A stretch of 64,000 bases of DNA. It comes from Chryseosolibacter sp036402075. GTDB lineage: Bacteria; Bacteroidota; Bacteroidia; Cytophagales; Cyclobacteriaceae. Position numbers and translations under genes: made by a program. The stretch is from contig DASWTP010000106.1 of assembly GCA_036402075.1 (NCBI GenBank), positions 1-64,000 of the forward strand, in the 5' to 3' direction. This document shows, piece after piece, positions 27,017 through 35,307 of this stretch; the first letter of the stretch is position 1, and each line of letters begins with the position of its first letter. The notes under the pieces are model-generated. The model ran no database searches. It saw only the letters and a program-made list of their open reading frames with translations, and had not been told where the DNA came from.

Positions 27017-27655
27017 ATGATCAAGACCCGATTTACCACAGGCTTTGCTGCTTTTGCAATTGGACGCACGCTGTCATGTACCCAAGTGAAAATAACATCG
27101 AGCCCGAAAAATCTCTATTTTTCTGCCCAGGACACGATCATTATCGCTGGACTAAGTCGACCTTCCACTGGTTTCGTTGATATTGCCAATGTTGAAATGG
27201 AAGATGCTTTTTCGAGATGTAACGTAAGTGCTGTCATTAATACTTACGCATATCAGGGGATGTTGATGTCAAAAGCAGGCATGCCCGAGCTTGATCTCAC
27301 AAAGCGCGAATCGTTCGAGCAATTAGAACGTCTTGGTATTTCAGGTTATCTCGTTGACGCGCAGATCGTATCCGCCAATGGCGACAATTCGTTACTGACC
27401 TTCTCCCAAAAAAACGGAAACTCCGTCAGTGAAACAAATCCGGATCCGTGGATCGCGTTTCGTTTCACAATCCATCACATCAAAACGAAAACCACTGTTT
27501 TGCGATCAGACGTTCAAGTTCGGAATTCAAGCTTGATCGTGGGCGAAAATGTTGACGACAATATTGGCGTTAACAAGGGCCTGAATGTCAACCGTCCAAA
27601 AGCTGAACTGAAGCAGGCGCTTACAAAACTCCTCCGCGTTTGTCATTGCCGATAA
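27017..27655 (+). CDS. Putative lipoprotein of unknown function
   Basis: A 212-residue protein with a short signal region and a lipobox-like TLSC (acylated C21). I do not recognise the mature part. It is a mixed alpha/beta protein with YFSAQDTIIIAGLSR, a segment mentioning ELDLTKRESFEQLERLGISGYLVDAQIV, and a C-terminal NVDDNIGVNKGLNVNRPKAELKQALTKLLRVC. Its ATG lies downstream of a longer open frame that begins inside the opposite-strand hrpB gene. The stop TAA directly abuts the stop of the convergent permease (TAATTA, no gap). Confidence 0.65.
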   Translation: MIKTRFTTGFAAFAIGRTLSCTQVKITSSPKNLYFSAQDTIIIAGLSRPSTGFVDIANVEMEDAFSRCNVSAVINTYAYQGMLMSKAGMPELDLTKRESFEQLERLGISGYLVDAQIVSANGDNSLLTFSQKNGNSVSETNPDPWIAFRFTIHHIKTKTTVLRSDVQVRNSSLIVGENVDDNIGVNKGLNVNRPKAELKQALTKLLRVCHCR

Positions 27656-30121
27656 TTACTCGTAGCGCAACGAGTCTACCGGGTTAGTCCGTGCTGCACG
27701 GATGGTCTGGAAACTGACAGTGAGTATAGATACCGCCAGGACTGTAACACCCGCGATCAGAAAAACAAGCGGTGAGATCGTGGTGCGATACGGAAACGAT
27801 TCGATCCACTGATTCATGACTAACCAGATCACCGGAACAGCAAGCACGATTGCAAGCAAGACAAGCTTTACATATTCAGTCGATAGCAACACAAAGATCC
27901 CCTGGTCGGTCGAACCGAGCGCCTTACGAATTCCAATCTCCTTGGTACGTTGCGTTGCTGTGTAGGCTGATAATCCGAATAAGCCGAGACAGCCAACGAT
28001 CATCGCGAGGGCAGCAAACACGGTAAACAGTTCTCCAAACTTCTTTTCATTTTCGTACTGTCGATTGAAATAATCATCCAGGAAGAAATAGTCGAACGGG
28101 TTTCCTGGAAAAGCTTTTTGAAAACTTTGGCGCACCTGGTCAACGGTGGTGGAAAGCTCATTTGTGCTGATGCGGATACTGTAGTACTCACCATAGTAGG
28201 GAGAACAATAGAAGATCATCGGATCGATGGATTTCTTCAATGAAACCTGGTGATAATCGTTCACCACACCAACGATAATGGGGCTCCATTGCCATTGCAC
28301 AGCGGTTATGGTTTGGCCCAACGCCTCTTCCGGAGTTTTAAAGCCGAGTGCTTTCACGGCAGATTCGGTAAGTACCACAGATGTATCCTGGTCTTTTGTA
28401 TACTCCTGCGCAAAGGTTCTTCCAGCAATGAGTTTCATTTTAAACACATCGAGAAAATTATAGTCCATGCTATTGGCACGCAGGGTCACCAGCTGATCAT
28501 CAGGCGCCCCATAACGTTTAACCGGAGCTTTGTATTCACGTTGCTTGCCCGGAATTGTAACCGAACTCGTCACCGCTTGCACGGAAGGAATGTTCTTCAG
28601 CTCGTTCTTAAAGGTTTCGATGGCAGAGCTAAAGGCCGTTCTGTCACGAGGTGAAATACCGGGACGCTCCACGACAAGCACCTGGTCAATGTTCATCCCG
28701 ATGTCCTGGTTCATCATAAAATTAAGTTGACGGTAAACGATCAACGTTCCTGCGATGAGGGCTACCGAAGCCATGAATTGCACGACAACCAATCCTTTGC
28801 GCAGCAGAATTCCGCGTGTGCTGTTTTTCAGTTTACCTTTCAAAACGGATACGGGTTTGAACGATGAGAGGACTAAGGCCGGGTAGGATCCTGACAACAC
28901 GGTGCCGGTTGCCCACAAAACGAACAATAACACCACAAACCACGGTTGAAGCAGATCGCCAAGCTGAAGCGACAAACCGGAAAGTGTGTTAAAAAACGGC
29001 AGCGCCAGCGCAACGATCAGAACCGCGATGACGATGGACAACAGGTTAACAACCGCTGACTCAACCATAAATTGCCGGATAAGCTGAAATTTGAATGCGC
29101 CCATCACTTTTCGAACACCAACCTCTTTTGCGCGTTCCATCGCCTTGGCTGTTGAAAGGTTTATATAATTGATCCAGGCAATTACCAATACAAACACGCC
29201 AATCAGGCCGAGGAAGAAAACAATTTTTGCATCACCGTTCGGCTCCACCTCTTCAGCGAGGTTTGAAGTAAGGTGGATATCCGCAATTCGCTGGAGCGCC
29301 AGTACATCGCGTTGATTTCTCTCTTTCAGTCCAGGGGAATACTTCTCGACAACTCCCGCAAACTTTGATTCGAGAATTTTTGGATCAGTTCCGGGCCGCA
29401 CCTTTATGAAGGTATACATGTCTTTGCGCTGCCAGCTTAGATGATATCGATCGCGGGCACGTTCGAAACGCGAATAGAGAGTCTCATATGAAAAAAGCAC
29501 ATCAAACTTCAAGTGTGTATTGCGTGGCAGGTCTTTGAACACGCCCGTAATCTTCACTAGCTCATTGTTGTAGTCATCATCTTGCAAACGCAAATTTTTT
29601 CCGATCGGGTCTTCATTTCCAAAATACAGTTTCGCATAGCTTTCCGATATCACTGCCTGTAACGGTTCGGCAAGAGCTGTCCTTGGATCGCCTGAGATCA
29701 TTGGGTAGCCCATGAGGGGTAAAAATGAAGAGTCAGCATAGAGAAACCTGCGTTGCTTGATTGCGATCGGATCGGGCTTCGCTTCCTCATTGGTGATGAT
29801 TACGTTGTTCTTATAGCCCATATTATAAAGGCGGGCGTATCCAACTACCTCTGGAAGTTCGCTGGTCAGCGCTGGACCAACACCAGGATAGTTCTCTGCG
29901 CTTGCAATCGATAATTCATTATTGATATAACTGGTGAGGGTAACGCGGTAAATGTTCTCGTTATCGGCTATGCATTGCTCGTAACTTTTTTCAAACTGCA
30001 CATAAAGCGCTATGATGAGGAAGACTCCCATCCCTATCGACAAGCCAAGAATATTCAGGAAGGAGAAGAATTTGTTCTTTTTGAGGCTTCGAAAAGCGGT
30101 GAGGAAAAGGTTACGGATCAT
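27656..30121 (-). CDS. MacB/FtsX-type ABC transporter permease
   Basis: An 821-residue permease with the duplicated layout of Bacteroidota MacB-like proteins: membrane helix at about 20-42, a periplasmic MacB_PCD domain, three helices at about 285-440 (FtsX core with KAMERAKEVGVRKVMGAF), another helix near 445 followed by a second periplasmic domain, and a second FtsX core at about 690-815 (TQRTKEIGIRKALGST). It has no ATP-binding domain, and no ATPase gene lies beside it, so it must borrow one encoded elsewhere. Substrate could be a lipoprotein, peptide or toxic compound. It is tail-to-tail with the 27017 lipoprotein gene without any spacer. Confidence 0.9.
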   Translation of the reverse strand: MIRNLFLTAFRSLKKNKFFSFLNILGLSIGMGVFLIIALYVQFEKSYEQCIADNENIYRVTLTSYINNELSIASAENYPGVGPALTSELPEVVGYARLYNMGYKNNVIITNEEAKPDPIAIKQRRFLYADSSFLPLMGYPMISGDPRTALAEPLQAVISESYAKLYFGNEDPIGKNLRLQDDDYNNELVKITGVFKDLPRNTHLKFDVLFSYETLYSRFERARDRYHLSWQRKDMYTFIKVRPGTDPKILESKFAGVVEKYSPGLKERNQRDVLALQRIADIHLTSNLAEEVEPNGDAKIVFFLGLIGVFVLVIAWINYINLSTAKAMERAKEVGVRKVMGAFKFQLIRQFMVESAVVNLLSIVIAVLIVALALPFFNTLSGLSLQLGDLLQPWFVVLLFVLWATGTVLSGSYPALVLSSFKPVSVLKGKLKNSTRGILLRKGLVVVQFMASVALIAGTLIVYRQLNFMMNQDIGMNIDQVLVVERPGISPRDRTAFSSAIETFKNELKNIPSVQAVTSSVTIPGKQREYKAPVKRYGAPDDQLVTLRANSMDYNFLDVFKMKLIAGRTFAQEYTKDQDTSVVLTESAVKALGFKTPEEALGQTITAVQWQWSPIIVGVVNDYHQVSLKKSIDPMIFYCSPYYGEYYSIRISTNELSTTVDQVRQSFQKAFPGNPFDYFFLDDYFNRQYENEKKFGELFTVFAALAMIVGCLGLFGLSAYTATQRTKEIGIRKALGSTDQGIFVLLSTEYVKLVLLAIVLAVPVIWLVMNQWIESFPYRTTISPLVFLIAGVTVLAVSILTVSFQTIRAARTNPVDSLRYE

Positions 30122-30231
30122 ATCGGCAAAGGTTGGTCCATTAAAGTAGACCCGCTTTTTCCGAAAAGGTTACAAGGGATGAATTTTATTTTGAGTTCAA
30201 CTGCAAAATCCCCCAAAACGGTGTAAAAAAA

Positions 30232-30266
30232 TATAGGCAACCCCTTACAAAATTGGGCTGCCTATA
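30232..30266 (-). terminator. Terminator of the longer KGG gene
   Basis: Stem TATAGGCA/TGCCTATA (30232-30239 with 30259-30266) extended by three further G-C pairs. On the minus strand it is followed by seven T (30225-30231), about 20 bp beyond the gene end. Confidence 0.75.
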
Positions 30267-30287
30267 CTTTCCCTCCGAGGATCGAAT

Positions 30288-30731
30288 TTAGCTTTCTTCG
30301 TCAAAGCCGCGGCTTCTCTTGCTGCGACCCATGTTTCCATCGCCTAACCCCTCATCTTCGTCCTCATCAGTTTCACTGACGGAAGCTTGCCCCAAATTGT
30401 TAGCAACTTCTTTTTCTTCCTCCAATGAATTCAAGTCTCGTTGTGAATATTCAATATCACGTTGAACCTTCTCATTTTGCTCGCTCAGTGCGGAAGGACT
30501 TTGTTCATTCCGTCCGGTAGCACCGCGACTGGTCTTGCCCGTGCCACCCTGGGAAGCCTTGCCACCCTGGCTTGAAATTTCCCGTTGTTTTTGCTTGTCC
30601 ATGGAAGCAAAACCACGGTTGGAGGTATTACTCTGTGCAGAGGCCCTTCCACCCTGTCGTGCTATCTCACGTTGTCTGTTCTCATCCATGGATCCGAATC
30701 CTCTGGTGCTTTTACCTTTTGGTTTTTCCAT
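30288..30731 (-). CDS. KGG-repeat stress protein, long form
   Basis: A 147-residue, highly hydrophilic, probably disordered protein. It carries two units of the con-10/GsiB-like stress motif, at about 9-28 (RGFGSMDENRQREIARQGG) and 39-58 (RGFASMDKQKQREISSQGG), then a Gly/Ser/Thr-rich segment and an acidic tail (ETDEDEDEGLGDG) closing with RSKRSRGFDEES. In other bacteria KGG proteins accumulate under desiccation or starvation. The acidic C-terminus is an addition to the usual short family form. It is paralogous to the 77-residue protein encoded at 31117-31350, about 385 bp upstream on the same strand. Confidence 0.85.
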   Translation of the reverse strand: MEKPKGKSTRGFGSMDENRQREIARQGGRASAQSNTSNRGFASMDKQKQREISSQGGKASQGGTGKTSRGATGRNEQSPSALSEQNEKVQRDIEYSQRDLNSLEEEKEVANNLGQASVSETDEDEDEGLGDGNMGRSKRSRGFDEES

Positions 30732-30811
30732 AGTTCAATCGTTTGAGTAACCGTTCACCTTACAACGAAGGATATCTCAGGTTAGTATAGAATAATTATT
30801 GTGCCAAGGTT

Positions 30812-31044
30812 AACGTTGATCCGTTGATTAGTTGATTAGTTGATCCGTTTCGGGATCTACAAATGGTAACAGGGTGATCAATTGCGGGTGTTCAAACTAA
30901 TCTCAGGATTAACGATGAAATCCCAAACGTATAAACCAAGCAGCAGATTAACGTTTCCACATGAACTACAAGGCAGTCGCTTTAAACCAATATAAAATAC
31001 GCTATGAAATGCCGCACGGATTAACGAATCAACGGATCAACGTT
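30812..31044. repeat. 233-bp segment bounded by 18-bp inverted repeats
   Basis: AACGTTGATCCGTTGATT at 30812-30829 is the exact complement of 31027-31044, with further partial pairing inward. The interior has no open frame. This could be a MITE-like non-autonomous element or a pair of inverted oligonucleotide repeats; no target-site duplication was found. Confidence 0.55.
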
Positions 31045-31067
31045 TACACGTCTCTACAAAAAAAGAA

Positions 31068-31093
31068 AAGTCCCGGCCGTAACACCGAGACTT
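31068..31093 (-). terminator. Terminator of the short KGG gene
   Basis: Stem 31068-31076 with 31085-31093 (AAGTCCCGG/CCGAGACTT, one mismatch). On the minus strand it is followed by a T-rich run, 23 bp beyond the stop codon. Confidence 0.65.
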
Positions 31094-31116
31094 CTCTTTA
31101 AACTCGCGCTTAATAA

Positions 31117-31350
31117 TTAAGGGTTTTCTACAACATTGCCAGACTCAGCTGCCTGCTTATTCTGGTTTGCACGTTGGCTGCGGCTTGTGCCACTAGCCTC
31201 TCCACCCTTCCTGCCAATCTCCGCCATGTGTGCACGATTCTGGCTCACGGCTGCCCCGCCTTTTCTTGCGATTTCACGTTGTCTTTCACGATCCATTGAA
31301 GCAAAACCACGGTTAGCAGTTCCTCCACTTTTCCTCTCTTGATCTGCCAT
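31117..31350 (-). CDS. KGG-repeat stress protein, short form
   Basis: A 77-residue hydrophilic protein with two KGG motifs: NRGFASMDRERQREIARKGG (13-32) and a second, shorter AEIGRKGGEAS unit (44-54). This is the classical con-10/GsiB stress-protein arrangement. The tail is Gln/Asn-rich. It shares the NRGFASMD block with the long KGG protein, suggesting duplication. Probably a stationary-phase or stress protein; no biochemical activity is known for the family. Confidence 0.87.
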   Translation of the reverse strand: MADQERKSGGTANRGFASMDRERQREIARKGGAAVSQNRAHMAEIGRKGGEASGTSRSQRANQNKQAAESGNVVENP

Positions 31351-31531
31351 AAACTACTATTAAAGGATTACATAAAATTTGTCCGACCGATAAGCACAAA
31401 ACATATGCCCGTATCGGCTATTCCTCAATTAGTTAGCCATTTGGAAGCTTGGGGCAACGGTTTTGTACAACGAAGTTAAGCAGTAAATTAACCAGCCGTA
31501 TCAAGCGGCCGACTACGTTTAACAGCAGTAT

Positions 31532-32818
31532 ATGCAAGTCACAGAACATTTTGACGTGATCGTCATCGGAGCCGGGGCCGCAGGGCTCTGTGCAGCACGT
31601 GAGTTAACCCGGGTAAAAATGAAGATTTTACTCCTCGAAGCGCGTCACCGGATTGGTGGAAGAATGTATACAAATATTCCACACAATTTCACTGTCCCAA
31701 TTGAACGTGGTGCAGAATTCATTCATGGCGAAGCCTCCCATACTTTCCAGCTCCTGCAAGAAGCAAAAGGTGAATGGGTCCGAATTGAAGGCAACACGTA
31801 CCAGGCGCACAATGACACGATTGAAGAGACAGATTTCTTCGACAACGACTGGAGCCTTATTCTCGAAAAACTCGAAACGCTCACAACAGACATGACCTTC
31901 GCTGATTTTCTGAGCGAGCACTTCGATGGCGCGGCATACGAAACACTTCGAGAGAAGATTACAAAGTTTGTTGAGGGGTACAACGCGGCCGACATCACAC
32001 GTGTAAGCTCCCTCGCGTTGCGCGAAGAGTGGAGCGAAGATGAAGACCCCGCGCAATACAGGATCAACGGTGGATATGCGAAGCTATATGAACATCTCGA
32101 GCGTGAAATTGCGTATAGCGGGGGCGTAATGCGACTGAAAAATGAAGTGTCGGAGATTGTATGGAAGCGCGGTGAAGTTGAAGTGAGAACACAAGTCGAA
32201 AGTTTCAAAGCAAAGAAATGCCTGATCACCATCCCCGTTTCACTTCTTTCAACAAACGCCATCCGGTTTCAACCGGCAGTACCTCACATCCAGGCTGCAG
32301 CATCAAAGATCGGATTTGGAGGGGTTGTAAAAGTCACGCTCGAATTCAAGTCACTGTTCTGGGAGACTAAACCATCCAAAAAATTCAAGAATGTTCAATT
32401 CATTTTCTCAGATGAAAAAATTCCCACCTGGTGGTCTCAATTCCCGAACCGAACACCTTTGCTTACCGGATGGGTGGGCGGCCCTCCCTCCACGAAATTA
32501 AGCGAAGACGATACTGTAGTCGTTAACGCTGCGATCGAATCGCTTGCCAACGCCTTGCATTACCCAGCGGAACAAATCCGCCAAGAGCTAAAGGCATGGC
32601 ATGTAGACCGATGGACGAATGAAGAATTCTCTTGTGGCGCCTACTCGTATGCGATGCTTGGGACAACTGAGGCAATAAACATCTTGCAAACTCCATTGGA
32701 AGACACACTGTACTTTGCAGGAGAGGCAATCTACAAAGGACCGCACCGAAGCACAGTTGAAGCAGCGTTAGTCAGTGGCCATGATGCTGCGAAGCAAATC
32801 TGTAAAAAATTAATTTAA
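31532..32818 (+). CDS. FAD-dependent amine oxidase
   Basis: A 428-residue flavoprotein of the monoamine/polyamine oxidase family. The N-terminal dinucleotide fold is VIGAGAAGL (11-19) with the acidic end LLEARHRIGGRMYT (about 34-47), which binds FAD ribose. The C-terminal FAD signature is YFAGEAIYKGPHRSTVEAALVSG (about 391-413). There is no signal peptide, so it is probably cytoplasmic. The substrate cannot be read from the sequence; it could be a polyamine, an aromatic amine or a carotenoid-type compound. It appears to be a single-gene unit. Confidence 0.9.
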   Translation: MQVTEHFDVIVIGAGAAGLCAARELTRVKMKILLLEARHRIGGRMYTNIPHNFTVPIERGAEFIHGEASHTFQLLQEAKGEWVRIEGNTYQAHNDTIEETDFFDNDWSLILEKLETLTTDMTFADFLSEHFDGAAYETLREKITKFVEGYNAADITRVSSLALREEWSEDEDPAQYRINGGYAKLYEHLEREIAYSGGVMRLKNEVSEIVWKRGEVEVRTQVESFKAKKCLITIPVSLLSTNAIRFQPAVPHIQAAASKIGFGGVVKVTLEFKSLFWETKPSKKFKNVQFIFSDEKIPTWWSQFPNRTPLLTGWVGGPPSTKLSEDDTVVVNAAIESLANALHYPAEQIRQELKAWHVDRWTNEEFSCGAYSYAMLGTTEAINILQTPLEDTLYFAGEAIYKGPHRSTVEAALVSGHDAAKQICKKLI

Positions 32819-32914
32819 GTTCATGCGCACAAAATAGCCGCCTTGGCATGAGAATTATTCTTTCTGATCGCGGAAACATTTCTTAGTTGTAGTTATTCAA
32901 AATTTTTACGGGGT

Positions 32915-34048
32915 ATGAATTGGAGAGGAGTAAAAACTGCCTGCGCTGCAGTTGTATTCAGCGCGTTTTGCACGCCTGCGCTTAGTCAAAACTATTATTT
33001 AGTGATCGGAGCATTCTCATCGGAGAGTGATAATGTCAAAGAATTTACGAGCTACCTTCCCAGCACTCAGTTCGACACGGCTTATACAATCCAGTCGAAT
33101 AACAATTCACTGCATTTGTATATCATGAAAACATCAAGCAAGGAAGTTGCCCTTGCAAAAGGTGCAACACTTACGGAAGGTGTGTCAGGTCTTAAAGCAC
33201 CGGAGGGAGTTCTTGTTACACCTCAGCCCATTGGCGCAAAAACTGAAGCGACCGCTGTTGATGACGCAAACTATGAGTCTTTGTCAGCAACGGGCTCCAA
33301 CAAATCCTCCGATGGAGTGCCTGCAGGAGGTGGTGTTCCAATGAAGCCAAAAGGAAAGTATTTCAAATTTACCATTGCTTCTGAAGATGGCAGCATGTTG
33401 CCTGGAGAGGTTCATCATGTTGACCGGTTTGCCCAAAAAGAGCTGGGCAGCTTTTCGACAGACTTGTATATCGATATGATGAAGCCGGGACCATCAGAAC
33501 CGATGACGGTGGTGTGCGGAGTATTTGGCTACAAAGAAGTTGATAAGTATATCGATTTCGCCAATCCGGCAGAAACCGAGGGCGCTTACCAGGATGAACA
33601 TGGTGCCTGGGTAATTCCTTACAAACTGGAAAGACTTGAGCGTGGCGATGTGTCCGTAATGTACAATGTCGGCTTCTACAAAGATGCTGTTGCTATGACA
33701 CCTCCATCGAAGAAAGACCTTGATGAGCTTGTTTCCATGATGATGGAAAATCCAAATTACGTTGTAAAGGTTCACGCACACTGCAATGGCAAGTCAGGTC
33801 GCGAGGTGATGCTCCTCAACGAGGAGAACAACTTCTTTGAAACCACCGGATCAACACAAGTAAGAATGACAGCAAAGCAGCTCACCAACCTCAGAGCAGA
33901 GGCGATCAGATCGTACCTCAAGCTAAAAGGCATCAGCGAAGAGCGCGTGAAAATGTATGGCTGGGGCGGTTCTGAAATGCTTGTAAAAGAAAATGATCCG
34001 AATGCGCGCCTCAACGACCGCGTAGAGATTGAAATCCTCAAAGACTAA
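32915..34048 (+). CDS. OmpA-family protein with SPOR-like N-terminus
   Basis: Exported protein of 377 residues with a signal peptide (about 1-24, ending ALSQ). An N-terminal SPOR-like segment (NYYLVIGAFSSESDNVKEF, about 26-44; NSLHLYIMKTSSKEVA) resembles glycan-binding repeats. A proline-rich link with PKGKYFKFTIAS follows. The C-terminal OmpA domain (about 260-377) has VKVHAHCNGKSGRE, the LRAEAIRSYLKLKGI helix and NDPNARLNDRVEIEI, the R/N peptidoglycan-binding signature. Probably links the outer envelope to peptidoglycan. A strong terminator follows. Confidence 0.88.
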   Translation: MNWRGVKTACAAVVFSAFCTPALSQNYYLVIGAFSSESDNVKEFTSYLPSTQFDTAYTIQSNNNSLHLYIMKTSSKEVALAKGATLTEGVSGLKAPEGVLVTPQPIGAKTEATAVDDANYESLSATGSNKSSDGVPAGGGVPMKPKGKYFKFTIASEDGSMLPGEVHHVDRFAQKELGSFSTDLYIDMMKPGPSEPMTVVCGVFGYKEVDKYIDFANPAETEGAYQDEHGAWVIPYKLERLERGDVSVMYNVGFYKDAVAMTPPSKKDLDELVSMMMENPNYVVKVHAHCNGKSGREVMLLNEENNFFETTGSTQVRMTAKQLTNLRAEAIRSYLKLKGISEERVKMYGWGGSEMLVKENDPNARLNDRVEIEILKD

Positions 34049-34068
34049 GAAAACAGAGTTCATGAATG

Positions 34069-34094
34069 AAAGCCCTGGCAACCACCAGGGCTTT
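34069..34094 (+). terminator. Terminator of the OmpA-family gene
   Basis: A 10-bp stem (34069-34078 with 34085-34094, AAGCCCTGG/CCAGGGCTT core) with a 6-nt loop, followed by a T run to 34097, 20 bp past the stop. Confidence 0.85.
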
Positions 34095-34206
34095 TTTGTT
34101 GCATGACAGCCGGTCACATAAGGAAATTGCCATGTGTGGTGTGTGTCTTGTTTTTCAAAACGTGGATCGCTAACTTAAAATTACTATTCACCCTTAACAT
34201 AACACC

Positions 34207-35118
34207 ATGTATTCTTCACGAAGAACTTTCTTAAAGCAAAGCGCAATTACTCTTGCCGGAACCACACTCTTAACGCGATCTGTTTTTGCCGCTTCAAAGC
34301 CCTCCACGCTTGTCGGTATTCAATTGTACTCGGTGCGTGACGAGATGAAGGCCGATCCGCTTGGAACGTTGAAACAAGTTGCTCAAATGGGTTACAAGCA
34401 CGTTGAACATGCAAACTACGTAGACCGCAAGTTCTACGGATATGCCGCAACGGAATTCAAAAAGATCCTGAACGATCTCGGACTAAGTATGCCAAGCGGC
34501 CACACCGTGATGGGACCAAAGCACTGGGACGCAACAAAGAAAGACTTTACGGATGCGTGGAAATATACCGTTGAAGATGCGGCTACACTTGGGCAAAACT
34601 ATGTGATCAGCCCGTGGCTTGACCAGAGCCTGCGCCAGACGAAAGATGATCTTAAACGGTACATGGAGGTATTTAATAAAAGTGGAGAATTGTGTAAAAA
34701 ATCAGGCATGAAGTTCGGATACCACAACCATGATTTCGAATTCAGCCAGAAGTTCGATAACGAGACTGTCTATGACATCATGTTAAAGAACACAGATCCA
34801 GACCTGGTGATGCAACAACTCGACATCGGAAACCTTTACAACGGGGGCGCCAATGCTGCAGAAGTTGTAAAACAATACCCAGGACGCTTTGAATCACTCC
34901 ATGTCAAAGACGAAATCAAAGCCGAAGGCGGTCATGAAAAGTACGAAAGCACGGTGTTGGGCAAAGGCATTGTGAACGTGAAAGAAGTAATTGATTTGTG
35001 CAAAAAATCCGGAGGCACCTTCCACTACATTATCGAACAGGAATCCTACCAGGGTAAGACTCCCCTTGCGTCCATAAAAGAAGACCTTGAAATCATGAAC
35101 AAGTGGGGATACAAATAG
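34207..35118 (+). CDS. Tat-exported sugar phosphate isomerase/epimerase (xylose isomerase-like TIM barrel)
   Basis: A 303-residue AP-endonuclease-2 / xylose-isomerase-like TIM barrel protein. The N-terminus has a textbook Tat signal (SRRTFLKQ, residues 4-11, then a hydrophobic stretch to about 30), so the folded, possibly metal-loaded protein is exported. Family residues seen are GIQLYSVRDEM (about 37-47), YHNHDFEF (about 178-185), QQLDIGN (about 204-210) and LHVKDE. These match the metal-binding E/D/H set of the fold. Its substrate is unknown; relatives act on keto-sugars or inositols. A related exported protein is at 58959. The stop codon runs directly into a heptamer repeat array. Confidence 0.88.
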   Translation: MYSSRRTFLKQSAITLAGTTLLTRSVFAASKPSTLVGIQLYSVRDEMKADPLGTLKQVAQMGYKHVEHANYVDRKFYGYAATEFKKILNDLGLSMPSGHTVMGPKHWDATKKDFTDAWKYTVEDAATLGQNYVISPWLDQSLRQTKDDLKRYMEVFNKSGELCKKSGMKFGYHNHDFEFSQKFDNETVYDIMLKNTDPDLVMQQLDIGNLYNGGANAAEVVKQYPGRFESLHVKDEIKAEGGHEKYESTVLGKGIVNVKEVIDLCKKSGGTFHYIIEQESYQGKTPLASIKEDLEIMNKWGYK

Positions 35119-35216
35119 GCATTAGTCATTAGGCATTAGGCATTAGGCATTAGGCATTAGGCAATTAGGCATTAGGCATTAGGCATTAGGCATTAGGCAT
35201 TAGTCACTAGGCATTA
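35118..35216. repeat. Tandem heptamer array (GGCATTA)n
   Basis: Fourteen head-to-tail units, mostly GGCATTA, with GTCATTA, GTCACTA and one 8-bp GGCAATTA variant. It begins at the last base of the isomerase stop codon. A related inverted stretch (GTGACTAATGACTAGTG, 35304-35320) forms the 3' end of the convergent lipid kinase gene, including its stop codon. The array is unrelated to coding frame and may be length-variable. Confidence 0.85.
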
Positions 35217-35307
35217 GTCGTAGGATTGAAAAAAAAAGGGAATAGGGAAGTGTGGCATAAATGACCTCCTATTTCCTTTTTTGCTTTTTACTCTTTTCTC
35301 CGAGTGA

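Larger units (their letters stand above)
30732..31116. other. 385-bp gap between two KGG genes with an inverted repeat
   Basis: No gene. It contains an 18-bp perfect inverted repeat at 30812-30829 and 31027-31044, a local direct repeat of GTTGATTA/GTTGATCC units at 30823-30850, and the terminator of the upstream KGG gene. Promoter elements for the downstream gene are probably here but were not identified with confidence. Confidence 0.6.
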
